Of a DNA stretch of 64,000 nt, positions 45,994-59,500 are shown piece after piece. Where the stretch lies: contig OX442314.1 in NCBI GenBank assembly GCA_949358305.1, positions 22,251,060-22,315,059 on the forward strand, written 5' to 3'. Source of the DNA: Strigamia acuminata. Lineage: Eukaryota > Arthropoda > Chilopoda > Geophilomorpha > Linotaeniidae. The notes under the pieces are model-generated. The model had not been told where the DNA came from. It saw only the letters and a list, made by a program, of their open reading frames with translations, and did no database searches. Position 1 is the stretch's first letter. Each line of letters begins with the position of its first letter. The position numbers and the translations under genes are program-made.

Positions 45994-48900
45994 ATGTGGA
46001 GTCCAACGCATGTGCAAGTTGTTGGTGAGTTTGAATTTGTTTTGCTTTTAATTCGCAGAACAACTGAATTGGTTGAGGAAACTTTTGTGTGGCAATTAAT
46101 TCAATTAAAAAGTTGATTCCGGGATAAATTTATTACTCCGAAACTATCCTAGTTTGTGTGCTCTTGTTTGGACTGTACTTTAAACGGTTTAAAGGGTCGG
46201 AAAGAGCACAAAAGATGAGCACAATGAAAAGTTTTTGAAAAAGCCAATAAAAATTGGAAACTTGCATTGTTCTTTTTACGAACATGAGAAATAGGACAAA
46301 CTGAAAATAGTATTTATATATATTTTCTAGTTATTTTAGGAATTGGTTTTATATTATTTATTTCATGTTTTAGTTCATCGCGCCAGAAATCTCACTACAA
46401 AAGGCAAAAATGGTAATTTTGAATTTTTGTATTTGAAAACTTGAAAATTTGAATAAAAATGATTAAGTTGAAATAAAAATTATTTTTTATTATTTTTCGC
46501 AGGCACAAACGATGCATTTGTAACTATCCAACTAGGAAAGGAGAAATTCCAAACATCTGTGAAGGAAAAATCGGAAAATCCAGAGTGGAATGAGGAATGT
46601 GAATTGTAAGATAATATTATCGGCTTTTATCTTTTGTTGAAATGAATTTATAATGACGACATATTTTATTGCAGAACAATTCCGGATGGAAATACATCGT
46701 GTGTCATTTTAACAGCATTGCATAGAAATTTTGTAGGGTTGGATAAATTTCTTGGGCAAACCCAAATTCCATTAAATGACTTATTTACGAGTATTTATGA
46801 ACGGTCAAAAAACAGGTAATTCATCATTTGTGTACGGATTTAGGTTGTAAATAATCAAATAATTGTGTGTTTAATTAGGTGGTATCCATTGGAAGCTAAA
46901 AAAGGCAAAACAAGTGATAAAAAAAGAGGCGAATTGGAAGTTCGAATTACATTTACGGTGAAAAGTGTCACCGGCAGTTTGATGGATTTGAGTAAAAAGC
47001 CCAAGAAGATTAATTCGTTGCCTGTGAAAATGGTGCAGAGTGTTGGTACGGTTTTTATCATATTTTAAACGTCTAAACAAAGTATCAATGATGATTTTAA
47101 TATACGAACCCTGATTTTTGAAAAATTTTATTGATATGAAATTTAATATCTGATGATAACTTTGTAGTTTAAAAAAAGATAATTTGATAACGTATAGTTT
47201 CACCATTTGATTTATAATGTTTTTATTTTTTTACATTCAGGAGGAAGTTTGATGAATTTAGCGGGTAAAGACAAAAAAATGCCTCATCTTCCGTTCAAGA
47301 CTTTGGCAAATTACGGTAAAAGAGAATAAAAACACATAAATCGAATTTTTCTGTGTTTATTAATTGATTATTTATTTTTATCCAGGACATAAATTGAGTG
47401 AAAAATTTCCAAAACGCAAATCTTCCAAAATTAAAGACGAATTTCGAGACACAGATTCCGTGCCTAGTTCTCAGGATCAAGGAAGTACATTTGATAGTGA
47501 CGATGAGCAATATGTACGAGTTACCAATCAGATTTTAACACACACAAAATGAAAACAACAGTAATATTGAAAAATCTGTTGTTTTAAACATATGTTAACC
47601 AGTTTTAACATTAATTGATGGTGTTTGATTTCTTTTTTTAAATTTTTTTATTAATTAATAATTTTCCATTAATTATTGGTGGCTGAAGGACTTTCAAGAA
47701 TTTTTTTGGGCTATAGGATTAACCCATGATTGCCTTTAGTTTGACATAGTTTGTTTGTTGTGTAGGCATTTGGGTTAGATCCTTTACCGGATGAGATGCC
47801 AACAGATTACGAAGAAGAGAGCAGAATATCAAAGACAAACCACGTTTTAGACGAAGATTACTGCATGAAAAAAGTTCTAATCAATTTTTAAAATAAAACA
47901 ATTTATTTTTTTAAATTCTTTTAAACATTTCTTAATTAATTTCTTAATTTTTATTTTAATCAGGAGGCGCCATCTGCTGTCACGGAATCACCGATTCGTT
48001 CTGAAGTTCGGTCGACTGTTTCGGAAGAAACCAAAGTGGTTGCCAAACCACCAGCAGGTGATTTTTATTTTCTTTTGGGGCAATTTAATCTGCTGAAATC
48101 GAGTTTTGAATGTTTGCAAGTTTTGGAAACTGCATGTTGCACGTCGCACAATTGCATGGATTGCTTGTTTTAACTAAGTAATGAGTTAAAAACAGATAAG
48201 GAACCGGTTGTGTCGTTTGTACAGACCGAGAACGGCGTCGTTCCATTCCGATTTTGCCGCAATTGGTGGAGTCGCCTTTGGAGAACGAAGAAAGCGCCAA
48301 ACCAAAATGGAATAAACGATTACGCAAGATGAAAATAAGTCGAAGCAGTGAGTGGGTCTCCGCAGCAGTTTAACAAAAACATTTGCAATTGTGATAACAG
48401 AAATGTTTATTTTGTTCATTAACTTTTGTTTATTAATTTTAAAAACTAAAAGAGAAAACAAAAAAATCTAATTTATATATTTGTATTTATTTAGATCCGA
48501 GAAGACATACAATTCAAGCGCTCGACTTAAACGAAGATTTAAGCGATTTGGAAGCAAAGTCCAAAATGGTCACACCCTTAACACCGCCACCCACATCCAT
48601 GTCTACCAGACCGACCCCGCCTCCAAGGTCCACGTCTAATAATTTCGCAACCAAAATGGTCGAATCTCGGCAAGTTACTTCTCCGTTTGTGAAACCCGAC
48701 GACGCGAAGAAAAGAGGAAGCGATGGAAAATTGCGCGTCGAGTCGTCCAAATTGCTGTCCAATATGCCCAAAGAGAAATTGGCGATGTTTGAAAAAATGA
48801 GCAAAGAAGTAGAAACGTTAAATTTTTCAATTTTTTAATTTTAATTTTTAATTTTAATCCCTTTAAAATAGGATTTAGTTGAGTTGATAGTTTGTCAGCA

Positions 48901-49213
48901 GTCGTCGATCGACCGACATTTAAAGCAAATTAGAGATCTCGAAGATTACATCGACGATTTATTAGTTCGTGTAATGGAAACAACACCTCGCTTGCTACAG
49001 AATCCTTTTAAAATATCGCCTTCAATCAGGTAATTTGATCCCAATCCCGAAATAAAATGTTTTAGTATATTAAAAAAATATTAATGATGCAATTAAATAA
49101 CGGCTTGCTCAAGCTTTTGTTTTGGACGAATTAAGCGGTACATTTTAGTTCTACATTTAGTGTTTTTGTAATATTTTTTTGTTAAAAACAGGAAATTTAT
49201 CTCCTCTGCTTAG
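45994..49213 (+). CDS. Rab11FIP: Class I Rab11 family-interacting protein
   Basis: Thirteen exons (45994-46024, 46374-46412, 46503-46605, 46675-46815, 46879-47045, 47241-47315, 47386-47513, 47766-47873, 47964-48057, 48225-48347, 48495-48808, 48872-49029, 49192-49213) encode 500 residues. The first residues MWSPTHVQV are the class I FIP N-terminus. A C2 domain follows (about 5-130; TNDAFVTIQLGKEKFQTSV, NPEWNEECEL, LGQTQIPL), then a disordered middle, and the C-terminal Rab11-binding coiled coil (IRDLEDYIDDLLVRVMETTP). It links Rab11-GTP on recycling endosomes to membranes and motors; Drosophila Rip11 is the likely counterpart. Weakest points are the GTTCTA donor after 47873 and the tiny last exon, which only adds six residues. 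Confidence 0.93.
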
Positions 49214-50550
49214 GAATGATTTCTTCTTTGACGATCCTGCTAACCCCAAGATAGTGCGCCAATGTAATTATCTGTGAGCACGTGCTTGTTTCCGCGCTGT
49301 TTATAATGCTATGATTTTTTGACCGATGCATGGCAATTGGCAACTCACCCTTTTACTGGTCACTTGTAGAAATTGAAAGACAATAATTTTGTGCTGGCTT
49401 TTTATTGTAAGTCATGGCTGTGTACAATTTTCTAGGGAGCGACAAATTTCTTTATTTTGAGAAGATTTTCTTTACGCGTTTTATTTTGATACAAAGCAAA
49501 TTATTTAGACAATATTGTAAAGTTGAAAACTTTGAAATTGTAAGTTAAATAATAATTTGATACGCGAATGGTTGTAAATATTTTAAGTAAAACTAAGAAG
49601 AAAAGGGGAAAAAAATAATTGAAGACTTTGAGATTATATTTTTTTATTATTATATAATAATTAATGTAAAAGTTTAACTGCGGACTTTCATCTCATGAAT
49701 TTATACTCATAAATTGTAATAACGTGTAATCATTAAGATTATGAGACAAGTTTATCTTATTTTATGTAGTTGAAAAATAATTTTTTTCCTATCGTGTTTT
49801 GGAGGTGATAAAATAAAATTTTTAAAAATAAATTAATAAAGTAAATTAAATTTGTAATAATACAGTTTTAATATAAAAAAATATTTTGAAAATAAAAGTA
49901 GGTGATTGGAAACGTAATTCAAAATGGCGTCCTTTTGTACCAACGATCATTCACGGTTGTGCTTGTTACACCACCGTTGTGTGCTCATTTAGTCATCAAA
50001 GATCAAAGAAAGGAAGTCAACATTTTTTATTTTTCCCAGTCTCATATGACCTTGATAGCAGATGTTCAAAAATCAATAGCATTTTAAATGTTTTGTTATT
50101 AAATTTCGTAGAAACATCTTTATCTTTTTCATTGAATGTTTAGACTGATCATATTCGGAACATAGTATCGAATAGCTAAGATAAGATTCATAAGAAGTCG
50201 AATAAACGATAAGCTTTTTAAAGTAAGTGTGTTTTAATTGCAAAGTATAAAAACAAAACGGCAGTTTTTCACGTTACAATTCATAACAAAGACATTAAAA
50301 GTTTATCCGCAGAGAATCGGATGCACAGTTTGTTGTTTAGATTTTGTCATTTCCATTTCCATTTCCATTTTCCATGATCCGTGAGATTCGCGTTTTCAAG
50401 TGGGCTGTTACGAAGAAAGAAAAAAAGAAAAAACTTTCAACATTAATGCGCGTCCTTGGCCCGCTTTCGTTGTCACCATATGGAGATTATGGAGACTCGT
50501 GATTATACCTCTTTGTTTTGTTGTGTTCTCTTTTTTTTCCTTTTAAATGC
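49214..50550. other. Intergenic, 3' regions of Rab11-FIP and NUPR1
   Basis: AT-rich. Open frames at 49886-50143 show no domain. The part next to 50550 is probably the NUPR1 3' UTR. Nothing else recognised. Confidence 0.5.
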
Positions 50551-50757
50551 TTAGCTTTTTGCATTTTTCATCTCCTTTTTTTTCTCGGTATTTTGCAGTT
50601 TCGTGACTATTTTCCTAACGTGTCCACTGGGATCGAAATGATTCGTGTGTTCGCTAACTTCTCTTTTGCTTCTTTGTTTACCACTTCTACCGGAGTATAA
50701 ATATTTATCGTGTTCGAAGTTGTATCGATCATATTCGTCCATATGCGCTTCAGACAT
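50551..50757 (-). CDS. NUPR1: NUPR1/p8-like nuclear stress protein (68 aa, intronless)
   Basis: The small frame has the NUPR pattern: an acidic/Tyr N-terminus (DEYDRYNFEHDKYLYS), then the basic region KREVSEHTN and the near-invariant RKIVTKLQNTEKKK. Human NUPR1 (82 residues) has KREAAANTN and RKLVTKLQNSERKK at the same spacing. NUPR1 is a disordered, HMG-like transcription cofactor induced by stress. Length and motif order match, and the frame is uninterrupted. CCAAT boxes lie 150-190 bases upstream on the same strand. Confidence 0.9.
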   Translation of the reverse strand: MSEAHMDEYDRYNFEHDKYLYSGRSGKQRSKREVSEHTNHFDPSGHVRKIVTKLQNTEKKKEMKNAKS

Positions 50758-51545
50758 CGTGCGATTATTTGGTAGATTTTTTGGAGTTTTGCGAGTAGGA
50801 ACTTTCCTTGTTTTGCTGGTTTAACAGGTCGGATGCGATTCTTTACACGATCGGTAGAGCCCTTTAATAAGCTGTCCTAGAATAATGACCTCACTTTTGT
50901 CGAATTTGATTGGAGGATGAGGTGCCACGCTTGATTTTGATTGGTTGAAATGATATCTTGTGTAAACAACACAACGCGCCCGACAACTCGTGATGTTGCA
51001 AAATCAATAAAAATTGTTTACAATAGACTGCAAAATTAAGTGTTATAATAAGGTGCAATAAAACAGCTGATTACATTATCATTTAATTAGACAAAATACA
51101 CTGGAAAGATAAAATTGGTGACAGAAAAATGTTAAAACGAAAAGTATGAACATTTTACTCGAAAATAAATATAAAAAACAAACTCAACGGAAATTTACTT
51201 CCAACTTTAATATAAATGTTAGCCAACAGCTGGTTGTAAGCTTTTTATACCAGACGAAAATATTAGTTTGGTGAGTAAGGGTGATGAAATGTTCGATCAA
51301 GGACTATTATTTGTTAAAATTGTCCCTGGTTCATAAATGCGAACACAAACAATCATTAAAATGGCACCAGAACTGCAATTCATACATACAAGAAAGCAGA
51401 CATTTGCACTTTTCAAAAAAACACACACCACAATACTTTTATTAAAAAAATACTTCACAGTTTTGTAATGTGATATATTTTCAGTTGACACAAAATGATA
51501 AGTTAATTAAATGATCAATTTTAGAAATTAAATTGTAAATCAAAA
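50758..51545 (-). promoter_or_regulatory. NUPR1 upstream region and REXO1 3' end
   Basis: On the minus strand two CCAAT boxes (ATTGG on plus at 50909-50913 and 50940-50944) and TGACCTCA (50886-50893, one base from a CRE) precede NUPR1. The remainder up to 51545 is AT-rich with no recognised gene; part must be REXO1 3' UTR. Confidence 0.45.
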
Positions 51546-54500
51546 TCAAAATCGTTTTTTCTTCAAATCTTCTTTAACTTTCCACATCATCAATTCCATG
51601 CACGAAACCGCATCCTCTTGGCTGTCGTGACCATCCACTGAATAAAACCAACAAAAAAAAATTATAAAACATTTAAAAAATGCATCTTCAACATAAAATC
51701 TGAAAAACCTTACAACTGTTTTGGATTATTTTGTTTAAGTAGTCGGCCATTAAGTTCCTTAATGCCCTTTTGTAAGGTGGTCCTAGTCTGTGTGGAAATA
51801 CAACGGATGTGTCAACAACAGTGTCGTGTATGAACTGCAAACAAAAAAAACAAAAACAAATAATTAATACACGAGCAAAATTTAAAAAAGTAACAATCAT
51901 TATTTACTTTTAAAGCCTGGAAGTCACTTTCTAAACTATGTCCTATCAAAATAGTTTTATTACTAAATTTATTTAATAAAACCGCTTGAACATCACGCAA
52001 AGTGGTGGTAACGCCTTCCATATCATTTTCAGTTATGCCACTAAATCTAAAAATAATTTCAAATAATTAGACCTCAATAATCACACAAAAATATTTTTAA
52101 AAAAAAGTTACTTTGTATTGTAATCCACAATCGGATTATCTGGTTTGACTAAAGTTTCGTAAACTGGCTTCGACTGCCAGTCGATCACTGTTATCCGAGT
52201 TAACTCTGAGCCCTGCACAGTATAACTCTGCAAATACAATCAAAAATTAATTATTTTTTTAAATTAAATATTAAACATTTCAATATCTCACCATTTCACA
52301 ATCAAGAGCGTATACTTCGTAACTGCTGCTCGAAGACGCAGATTTTTGCATCGTTGTCACGAACCCACGCAAATTATCGTACTGAATATTCTCAGATACA
52401 TGTAATTGACTAACGCAACATCCTTCCGATTCTAAATCACCCTGACAGCAATTATACCGATTATCGAGCGTCCCAGCAACTAAAACAAACAAAAAGTAAT
52501 CAAATCCTTCAAAAACTGAAATGGAATTTGCCTTTTCACCTCTTCTTTTGTGCGCCCTGCCCCAATGGTAAACACACTCTTCTCTATTCAGATAAACACC
52601 TTTCGACGTCACTTTGTACCTCGTTCCACACCTACAGCAAATTCGGTCCGTAACTACAAAAACAAAAACAAAAATAAAACATTGATTCTTAAGTCAAACC
52701 AAGCCAACTTTTCTTCTTACGATCTACAGTCTTCTTTTTGGGATCTTGTTTCAAAATGATCGCTTTTCCCGGTTCATTCGGATGTGGTCTTGGGAATCCA
52801 TTTTCATCGAGCTGTTCTTGCGTCAAAATGTACGGTTGTAACGATTCAAACAAAAGACTCAGACTGATTTCTTCAAACGACGAGCGCCTCCTTTCGATAC
52901 TATAGCTCACGTTCGCAGCTTTTTTACCACCGAGAACAAACTCGTGCGATATACAATTTTGTGGATTTTTCTTCGCAACCTTCGCCGTAGTGGATGGCGG
53001 AGACTGAGGCATGACCCCATTCACCTCGTTCCGTATCCTGTGAATCGTGTTGACGGCCACGTTCAAATAAACGGATCTATTCGAACTTCTCAAATACGAA
53101 TTTTTTTCCTCAGCCAAAGCCTGAAAAATAATATTCATCGTTAATTTATTAATTCGATTAAATAAAATAAAATAGTTGAATTTACTCGAGTGTAAGCGTC
53201 TTTTTCGTCCGGGTACATTTTAAGACATTCGTCTATTATCATATTTAAATACCGTTGGCGGACATTTGTCGGAACTTTGCTGCCGTATTCCTGCGTTATC
53301 ATAGGTCGAGGCGAAAGCTGGCAAACGCGATCAAAAATCATTAACTTAAAATTCTTTCCAATATTTTAATCTATTCATTACCTGAGTTGGCAAATGAGCA
53401 ATTCTATTACCACCTTTGGTGCTCGTTTGAGCCACCGTTGTATTGACAGCCGATTGATGTACAGTTTGTTTGGTTTTTGGAACAGACACGGGGTTAATGA
53501 GAGCAGAAACATTTGGTACATGAGCAATCCGTTTCTTTCCGATCGCTGTCGAAACAGTGGACAGAAAAGCGCTGTTCGAACTCGTCTGAAACAAAAATTA
53601 TGACTATTCATCACCATTATCAGTAAGTGCATTCATAAAGTCATTTAGACTAAACAGCTGCTTTTTAAACTGCTTTTCTCGATCTAACTTCAAACATGGC
53701 TGCCGATTTAATATGTTTTCATTCGCACGGGTATGCCCACAACATTTAAACATTTAACTGCAAGTTAAACATGACTTTATGAATTTGATTTATATGCAAA
53801 ACACTTACTGAAGGAGCTGCAATCGAATTTTCTGCTTCGTCTCGCAATTGTTTCAATTTCGCATATCTATTGAGCATAGCCTGAGATGGTGATACTTTCG
53901 GAAGCGCAGACGACTGGTTACTTCTTTTAGTAGTCTATAAATTAAACTAAATTAAGTTAAATATAAAAATTAAATTAATAATACTCACGATTCCACTTTG
54001 AGAGCAGCCTTCATGAGCAACACGTTTACGCTGACTATGATTTGTTAAGTCCTCGTCAGTTAACTCACGTTTAACAGCCTATAAAATAAATAATTTGAGA
54101 TGATGAGCATAAGAGAACAAAAGCATGCCGTGTTAATAAAATTTAAATTGGTAATTTTCAAATTCTTAAAAAGTTTTTACACACAAAGAATTTTATATTG
54201 GACTAACTATTTGAAAATTACCTACAGAAACTGCTAAAATATCTAAAAATAAATAATTATAATTTCGTAGATCACATTTTTATTTTTAATGACATTACCA
54301 GAAATGAACAATAATAAACAATCGTACAAGTTAAAACTAAAAATAACAATCACTTTATATTGGCCATTCGGTACTGTCTGCGTGGGAACAAATTCTTCGA
54401 AAATCCGCCGGCATTCCGCCTCGGTATCGTGTTCGTCCAAATCGGAATCGCTGATCGACGCGAAGGCGGTACTGACAATATCGATCGGATCGTCATCGTC

Positions 54501-55883
54501 TTCGGACGATTCAAAATCGCTCAGCATTTTAACTTCGTTTTCTTCTTTTCGTGACACTTGTTGTAGCAAACCCGTTGTTTTCTCTTTCGGACTGTTTGGC
54601 GACTTAATATTTGTAATTTTCTCCACTTTTGAACTGTTTGGTGACGTAATATTTATTTTTTTACTATCACTTTTCTCCTTCTCACTCGTCACTGACTTTT
54701 TACTAGTGCTCGGAGTCTTTTCGCTCGATTTTATTTTTTTATTATTCTCACTTTTCTGAGGCGATTTTTTCGGTTTTAACTTTTTGCTATCACTTTTCGA
54801 CGAACTCGAACTTGTTTTAACGACATCCTTGTTCTTTTTAACAGATTCCTTCTCTTTTTTTACACTTTGAGATTTCGCCTTTACATGCGCATTCGATTTT
54901 CCACTCGCCGTTTTCTTCGTTTCGTTATTTTTTGATTTTTTCGATTCCACTTTTTTATTGTCAACAATCTTCTTGCTTTTAACCTCCTTCGTAGAAAATC
55001 CCTTCTTCGATATAGCCTTCTCACAAATACTGCTCTCAGTTAATATTTGATTAACAATATCAAACTTATCGTCTCGACTTTCCCCTTTCGCCTTAACAGG
55101 ACTGCTCTCTATCGACGTATCGATCACCAAATCTTTATCCATCAGTTCCAGGTCACTCAACGAACTATTACCATCCTCTTGTTCGTCTTCGATCTTTATT
55201 TTCTTAACAGTTTGTTTCTCTACTTTCATCTTGGCCAAAACACTTCTTTTAGACGGCACGTAAGGAATTTTGTTTGACTGAGAAACCGGCAGCGCCACTT
55301 TATTCGTAAGTCCCGCCGAATAATTTGTTAGAGGATCGTATTCCAGCTCGTCCGCTTGTTCGGTCATTGCTTTGGCATATTTATTTTCCTGTTGCATTTT
55401 CTTGAGTTGCGCAATCGGTGTCGGTTTGTATTCCAGAACGGTTTTCGACGATTTCGACGATTTCGACGCAGGTTTTTCTTTCGTCACCACGTCCACCTTT
55501 GTAAAACAGACAATTTATGCTACTGAACTCGTCGAAACTTTATTTGTTTGTATATATATTTATTTAAATTACATTTACTTCATCGTTATCAATCACCCCG
55601 GATTCAACCTCCTTTTCCATCCTCTTGACCGCCTCGTTGACAATCCGTAATAGATCGGTTGGATTTTCCTCTTCGCTAACGGGGAAGCAAGACTCAGAAT
55701 CTAATATTTACGAAATGAAACGGTAAGATATGACTGCAACACAGATTTTTATTTCAACTTTCATTCTTTGTTTGTCTAACCTTTTTTTCTAACATGTTTA
55801 AAGTGACAATGCGGTCTCTCACAGAGACCGTTTTCAAAAAATGGGCATGGGATACTCTTAAAATAACCGGAGGTAGCTAACAT
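51546..55883 (-). CDS. REXO1: REXO1-type RNA exonuclease
   Basis: Fourteen minus-strand exons (55781-55883, 55579-55700, 54354-55496, 53989-54078, 53809-53934, 53382-53585, 53186-53317, 52721-53120, 52540-52653, 52292-52479, 52112-52227, 51908-52046, 51714-51834, 51546-51637) encode about 1,029 residues. It opens with the REXO1 CCCH finger ([20 protein letters not shown], then HCHF). A long Lys/Ser-rich disordered region follows (about 75-455), then the conserved REXO1 linker ([19 protein letters not shown]), a Cys pair CCRCG, and the DEDDh exonuclease: [16 protein letters not shown], and GHDSQEDA at the end. Rex1-family enzymes trim 3' ends of structured RNAs; metazoan REXO1 was first found as an Elongin A-binding protein. 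All catalytic acids and the His are present. Confidence 0.93.
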
Positions 55884-56501
55884 TTTGAACGAACAATCGA
55901 ACTTTTTAAACTTTTACGGTTCTCGCTCATCTAATTCGGAAGACATGACAATTTCGCGCACTCCCTTCTAGTTTCTACAGTAAACACAGGATCGGGTCAT
56001 TTCATCCGCGTGCGCCCTCTGCCAATTAACCTGCGAAACATTTGCTAAGCGCTGTAAAGCAAATTATAGGTTAAATCCGCTTAAAAACTTAATTATAGAC
56101 TTCATTTATTTACGTTTGAATTTTATTTTTGGACAAATTTCGGGTTTTATTTAGCAAACTTTATCGGTTCTTTGTATCTTAATTCGTTAAAGATGTCACA
56201 CGTGATCTATAATCCGTGACGTTTTCATCAACACTGAATTGGAACATGGCGGCGTGTGTTTTCCTCTTTGTAAAAAAGTAGTTTCGTTCTTTAGACTGAT
56301 GCTTGAGTAGTCACAGTTCGTGTTATCAAATTAAAGGTTAGTTACCATACAATGAGACTCGTTTTAATAAGTTTGGTTTACCAATGGTTAAAACTCCATT
56401 GTTCAGTTTATTTTAAGAGCCCAGCTATATTTACTCTGGTTTTTGTACACGTTAATTGTCATTTTTCTTTCGTCTTTTTCCCACCACAGATATTCAGAAA
56501 A
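55884..56501. promoter_or_regulatory. Divergent promoter between REXO1 and the TUT gene
   Basis: About 620 bases between two divergent starts. A 5' non-coding exon for the plus-strand gene is possible, since an acceptor CCACCACAG (56481-56489) lies just before its ATG. No TATA box is evident. Confidence 0.45.
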
Positions 56502-59500
56502 ATGGCCGAAAATTCAGTGGAGGTTATCGAGAACGATTTGCGAAGAATTCTAGGCGTAGGACTACCAGTGGACGAAATAAAAGGCAACGAGGAATGTCCA
56601 AGGGATCAAGCGAGGCCCAGTAACGACAACCAAGAGGCGGCAAACGCGTGTGAAGTGAAAAGTTTTCCTCATAGTCCCCCGAAAACGAATTATAGGAAGT
56701 TTCAAGGGGAGAAATTCGTGGGGAAAGGCGAGGAAGGTCAGAGTAGATTTCACCACGAGGACGATGCGGAGAAAATGAAAAAAAAGAAGAAGAGGAATAA
56801 GAAGATCGGAATTCCGCTGATTGAAAGTGAATCGCCCAAGACAGTGCGAGAGAATAAAAAGAGTAAGCGGAAAAAAACGAAATGGGAGGTTGTCGACTTG
56901 AAGACCACGCATGAAACGCCGTCTCAGTCGCAGCAGAAAACACTTTTTCATGAAAATCCACCGACTACAAATAAATTACCAACAGCAACAGAAGGTCGTG
57001 GAACTGTTTCAACTTAGATTTAAATTTTTTTAAAAATGACTTTTTTTTAGTTTATTGATAGCGAGACATGTAAATTAATTTTAGTATTATAATTTATTTG
57101 TTTATTTATTTTTTTCTTCTAGCTTTTTATCATAATCCCAAACCAATGTCATCGTCACAACAGCAGTGTATCCCGGCACTTGTACCATTTCAACAAATGC
57201 GACCGCCGCCAGATGTTTTGGAATTTTTGGCAAACAATTTTATTCATCCTTTAAAAAAAGTGATTAATTTGCATGCGATTAATTCTTTTTAGATTTTTAA
57301 AAAAAATTATTTTTTTTCACAGCGTTTTAGCAAGTTTCCCAGAGCCTTATTTTTTTGTCGGTTATGTGACTATCATTGTGATACAGTTACCGTTTGTGAG
57401 CGCCACATTAAAGATTCGAGACATCAGAAAAACAAAGAAGTGTTTATATAATTTAAATTAATTTAATATTTTTTTTAATTTACTAATTTTTTGATGTTTT
57501 TTTTTTTAGAATAGAGAACTTGAAATTACATTGCACAGTTTACCAGACCCATACGAAGCTCATGCGAAAGTTGTGAACGATGTCATATCAAATGTTGCCC
57601 AACAATTCGGTTTATCTGATTGTGATATTAAAGTAAGGGAAGATTTAGTTGAAGAGATGAAGGGATTTGCACTCGACGGTTTAAAAGGTGAATATCAATG
57701 ATTGCAAATGATTAATTTAATATTTACATGTTTAAAAATAAAAAATATTGCTTTAGATTGTCAATTACGCCTCTACGGATCATCGTTGAGTAAATTTGGA
57801 TTAAAGAGTTGTGACGTTAATGTTGATTTAGTTGTTGATGAAAACTTAAAGCCTTCGGATGTGTTAACGGCTGTTTTTGAAAAAGTGAAGACATGGCGTA
57901 GGTTTTATTTCATTTTTATTTTAAGAATTTCTAGGTTTTTGTTAAAATTAAATTTTATTTTGCAGCTTACGCTGAGAATGTTCGAAGCGACTTTACAGCC
58001 AAGATTCCTTCGATATTATTTCGAGAAAAGAGAAGTCAATTAAACTGTATGGTTAATTTAAATAACGCTCCTGCATACAGTACTGCGCGGCTATTGGCTG
58101 ATTACGTTTCTATTGATTCTCGAGTTCGTGTTCTTGGTGCTGCATTCCGTTACTGGGCTGAGGTTTCTTTTTATTTAAAAATTAAACAAAAAAATTGCAT
58201 TATTTATTCACACAAAAAAAATTTTGTTTTTATAGATCTGTATGCTTGATAAACAATACAATGGTACACTACCAGCCCATTCATTTCCAATAATGGTGAT
58301 TTATTACCTACAACAATGCCAGCCACCTGTATTACCTGTGCTACATGAAGTAATTATTGATTTAATGCACGTTTATCGAGTGTAAAACTTAAAAAGAATA
58401 GAAATTACTTGTTTTATACTCGTTTAAAAATGTGTTTATTATATTTCCGGTTAATTTATTTGAAATTTTTTTTTCTAGATGGCTAGAAATGAGAACGAAA
58501 TTTATTTGCCAGCCTCAGAATTGGTGAGTGATGAGCTAGAAGGGAACTAATAAAATAATTTGAACTTATTTTAATAATTTTTATTAATTTAGAATGGCAA
58601 ATGGACTTGCAATAACACACAAACCATAGGCGAGCTATGGATAGCATTACTTAAGTTTTACGCCGTGTCTTTTAAGACAAACGACAACGTGGTCTGCATT
58701 CAACAATCGAAGTTGATGAAACGAAGTGAGAGAGGATGGAGTAGTAAGCGATTAGCTTTGGAAGGTATTTTTAGTTGATTTTGGATTTATTGTTTATTAA
58801 ATTTAAAATTTAAAATTCATACTTTTTTATAGATCCATTCTCAAATAAGAGAAATCTAGCACGATCGATAAGCAATCATTTGGTAGCTGAGTACATTTTT
58901 GATCGGTTCAAAATGACTTATAAATATTTTGGCATTCCTCAAACGGTGAAAGGCCCATTGTTTGATAAATTATTGCTGGCTACATTGACTGAGCATTCGG
59001 AGAAGAAGAATAAAAGCGGAACATTGCTTCTGGACGCGCTCGAAAATATAGCGGGCAAGAGCAACGACATTGCTTCGGATTCGAAGCCCGACGCGACGAT
59101 TAAGAACAAGAAAAGTTTTGTTCCGGACCCGTCAGTTGTGGTGACGATTCCATCCCAATCGAAACAGGAGAAGACGAAAGATTCCAAAAATGGCAAGAAT
59201 TTGGCCGTTAAAGAATCAAGAGAAACCGAACGAAAGGAGGACACGGAAGAGGACAAGTTGGATAAGAGTTTTCAAGATGTTGAATTGAACTGCAGCAGGG
59301 AGGATGCTGAAAGTGATCATTCAGTGAGCACGCATGGAGACGACGAGTCCGAACACGAATGCTGCATCATGAATTCGTTGATGGAAGCTCTGGATGATGA
59401 TTTTGAGTTGAGGGGTACGGAGGAGAATGATGAAATCAACGCTATTTCGGATGCGGAGGATGAAAGAGTTCGTCGAAGAAATATTTCTGAGGTTAGCGAA

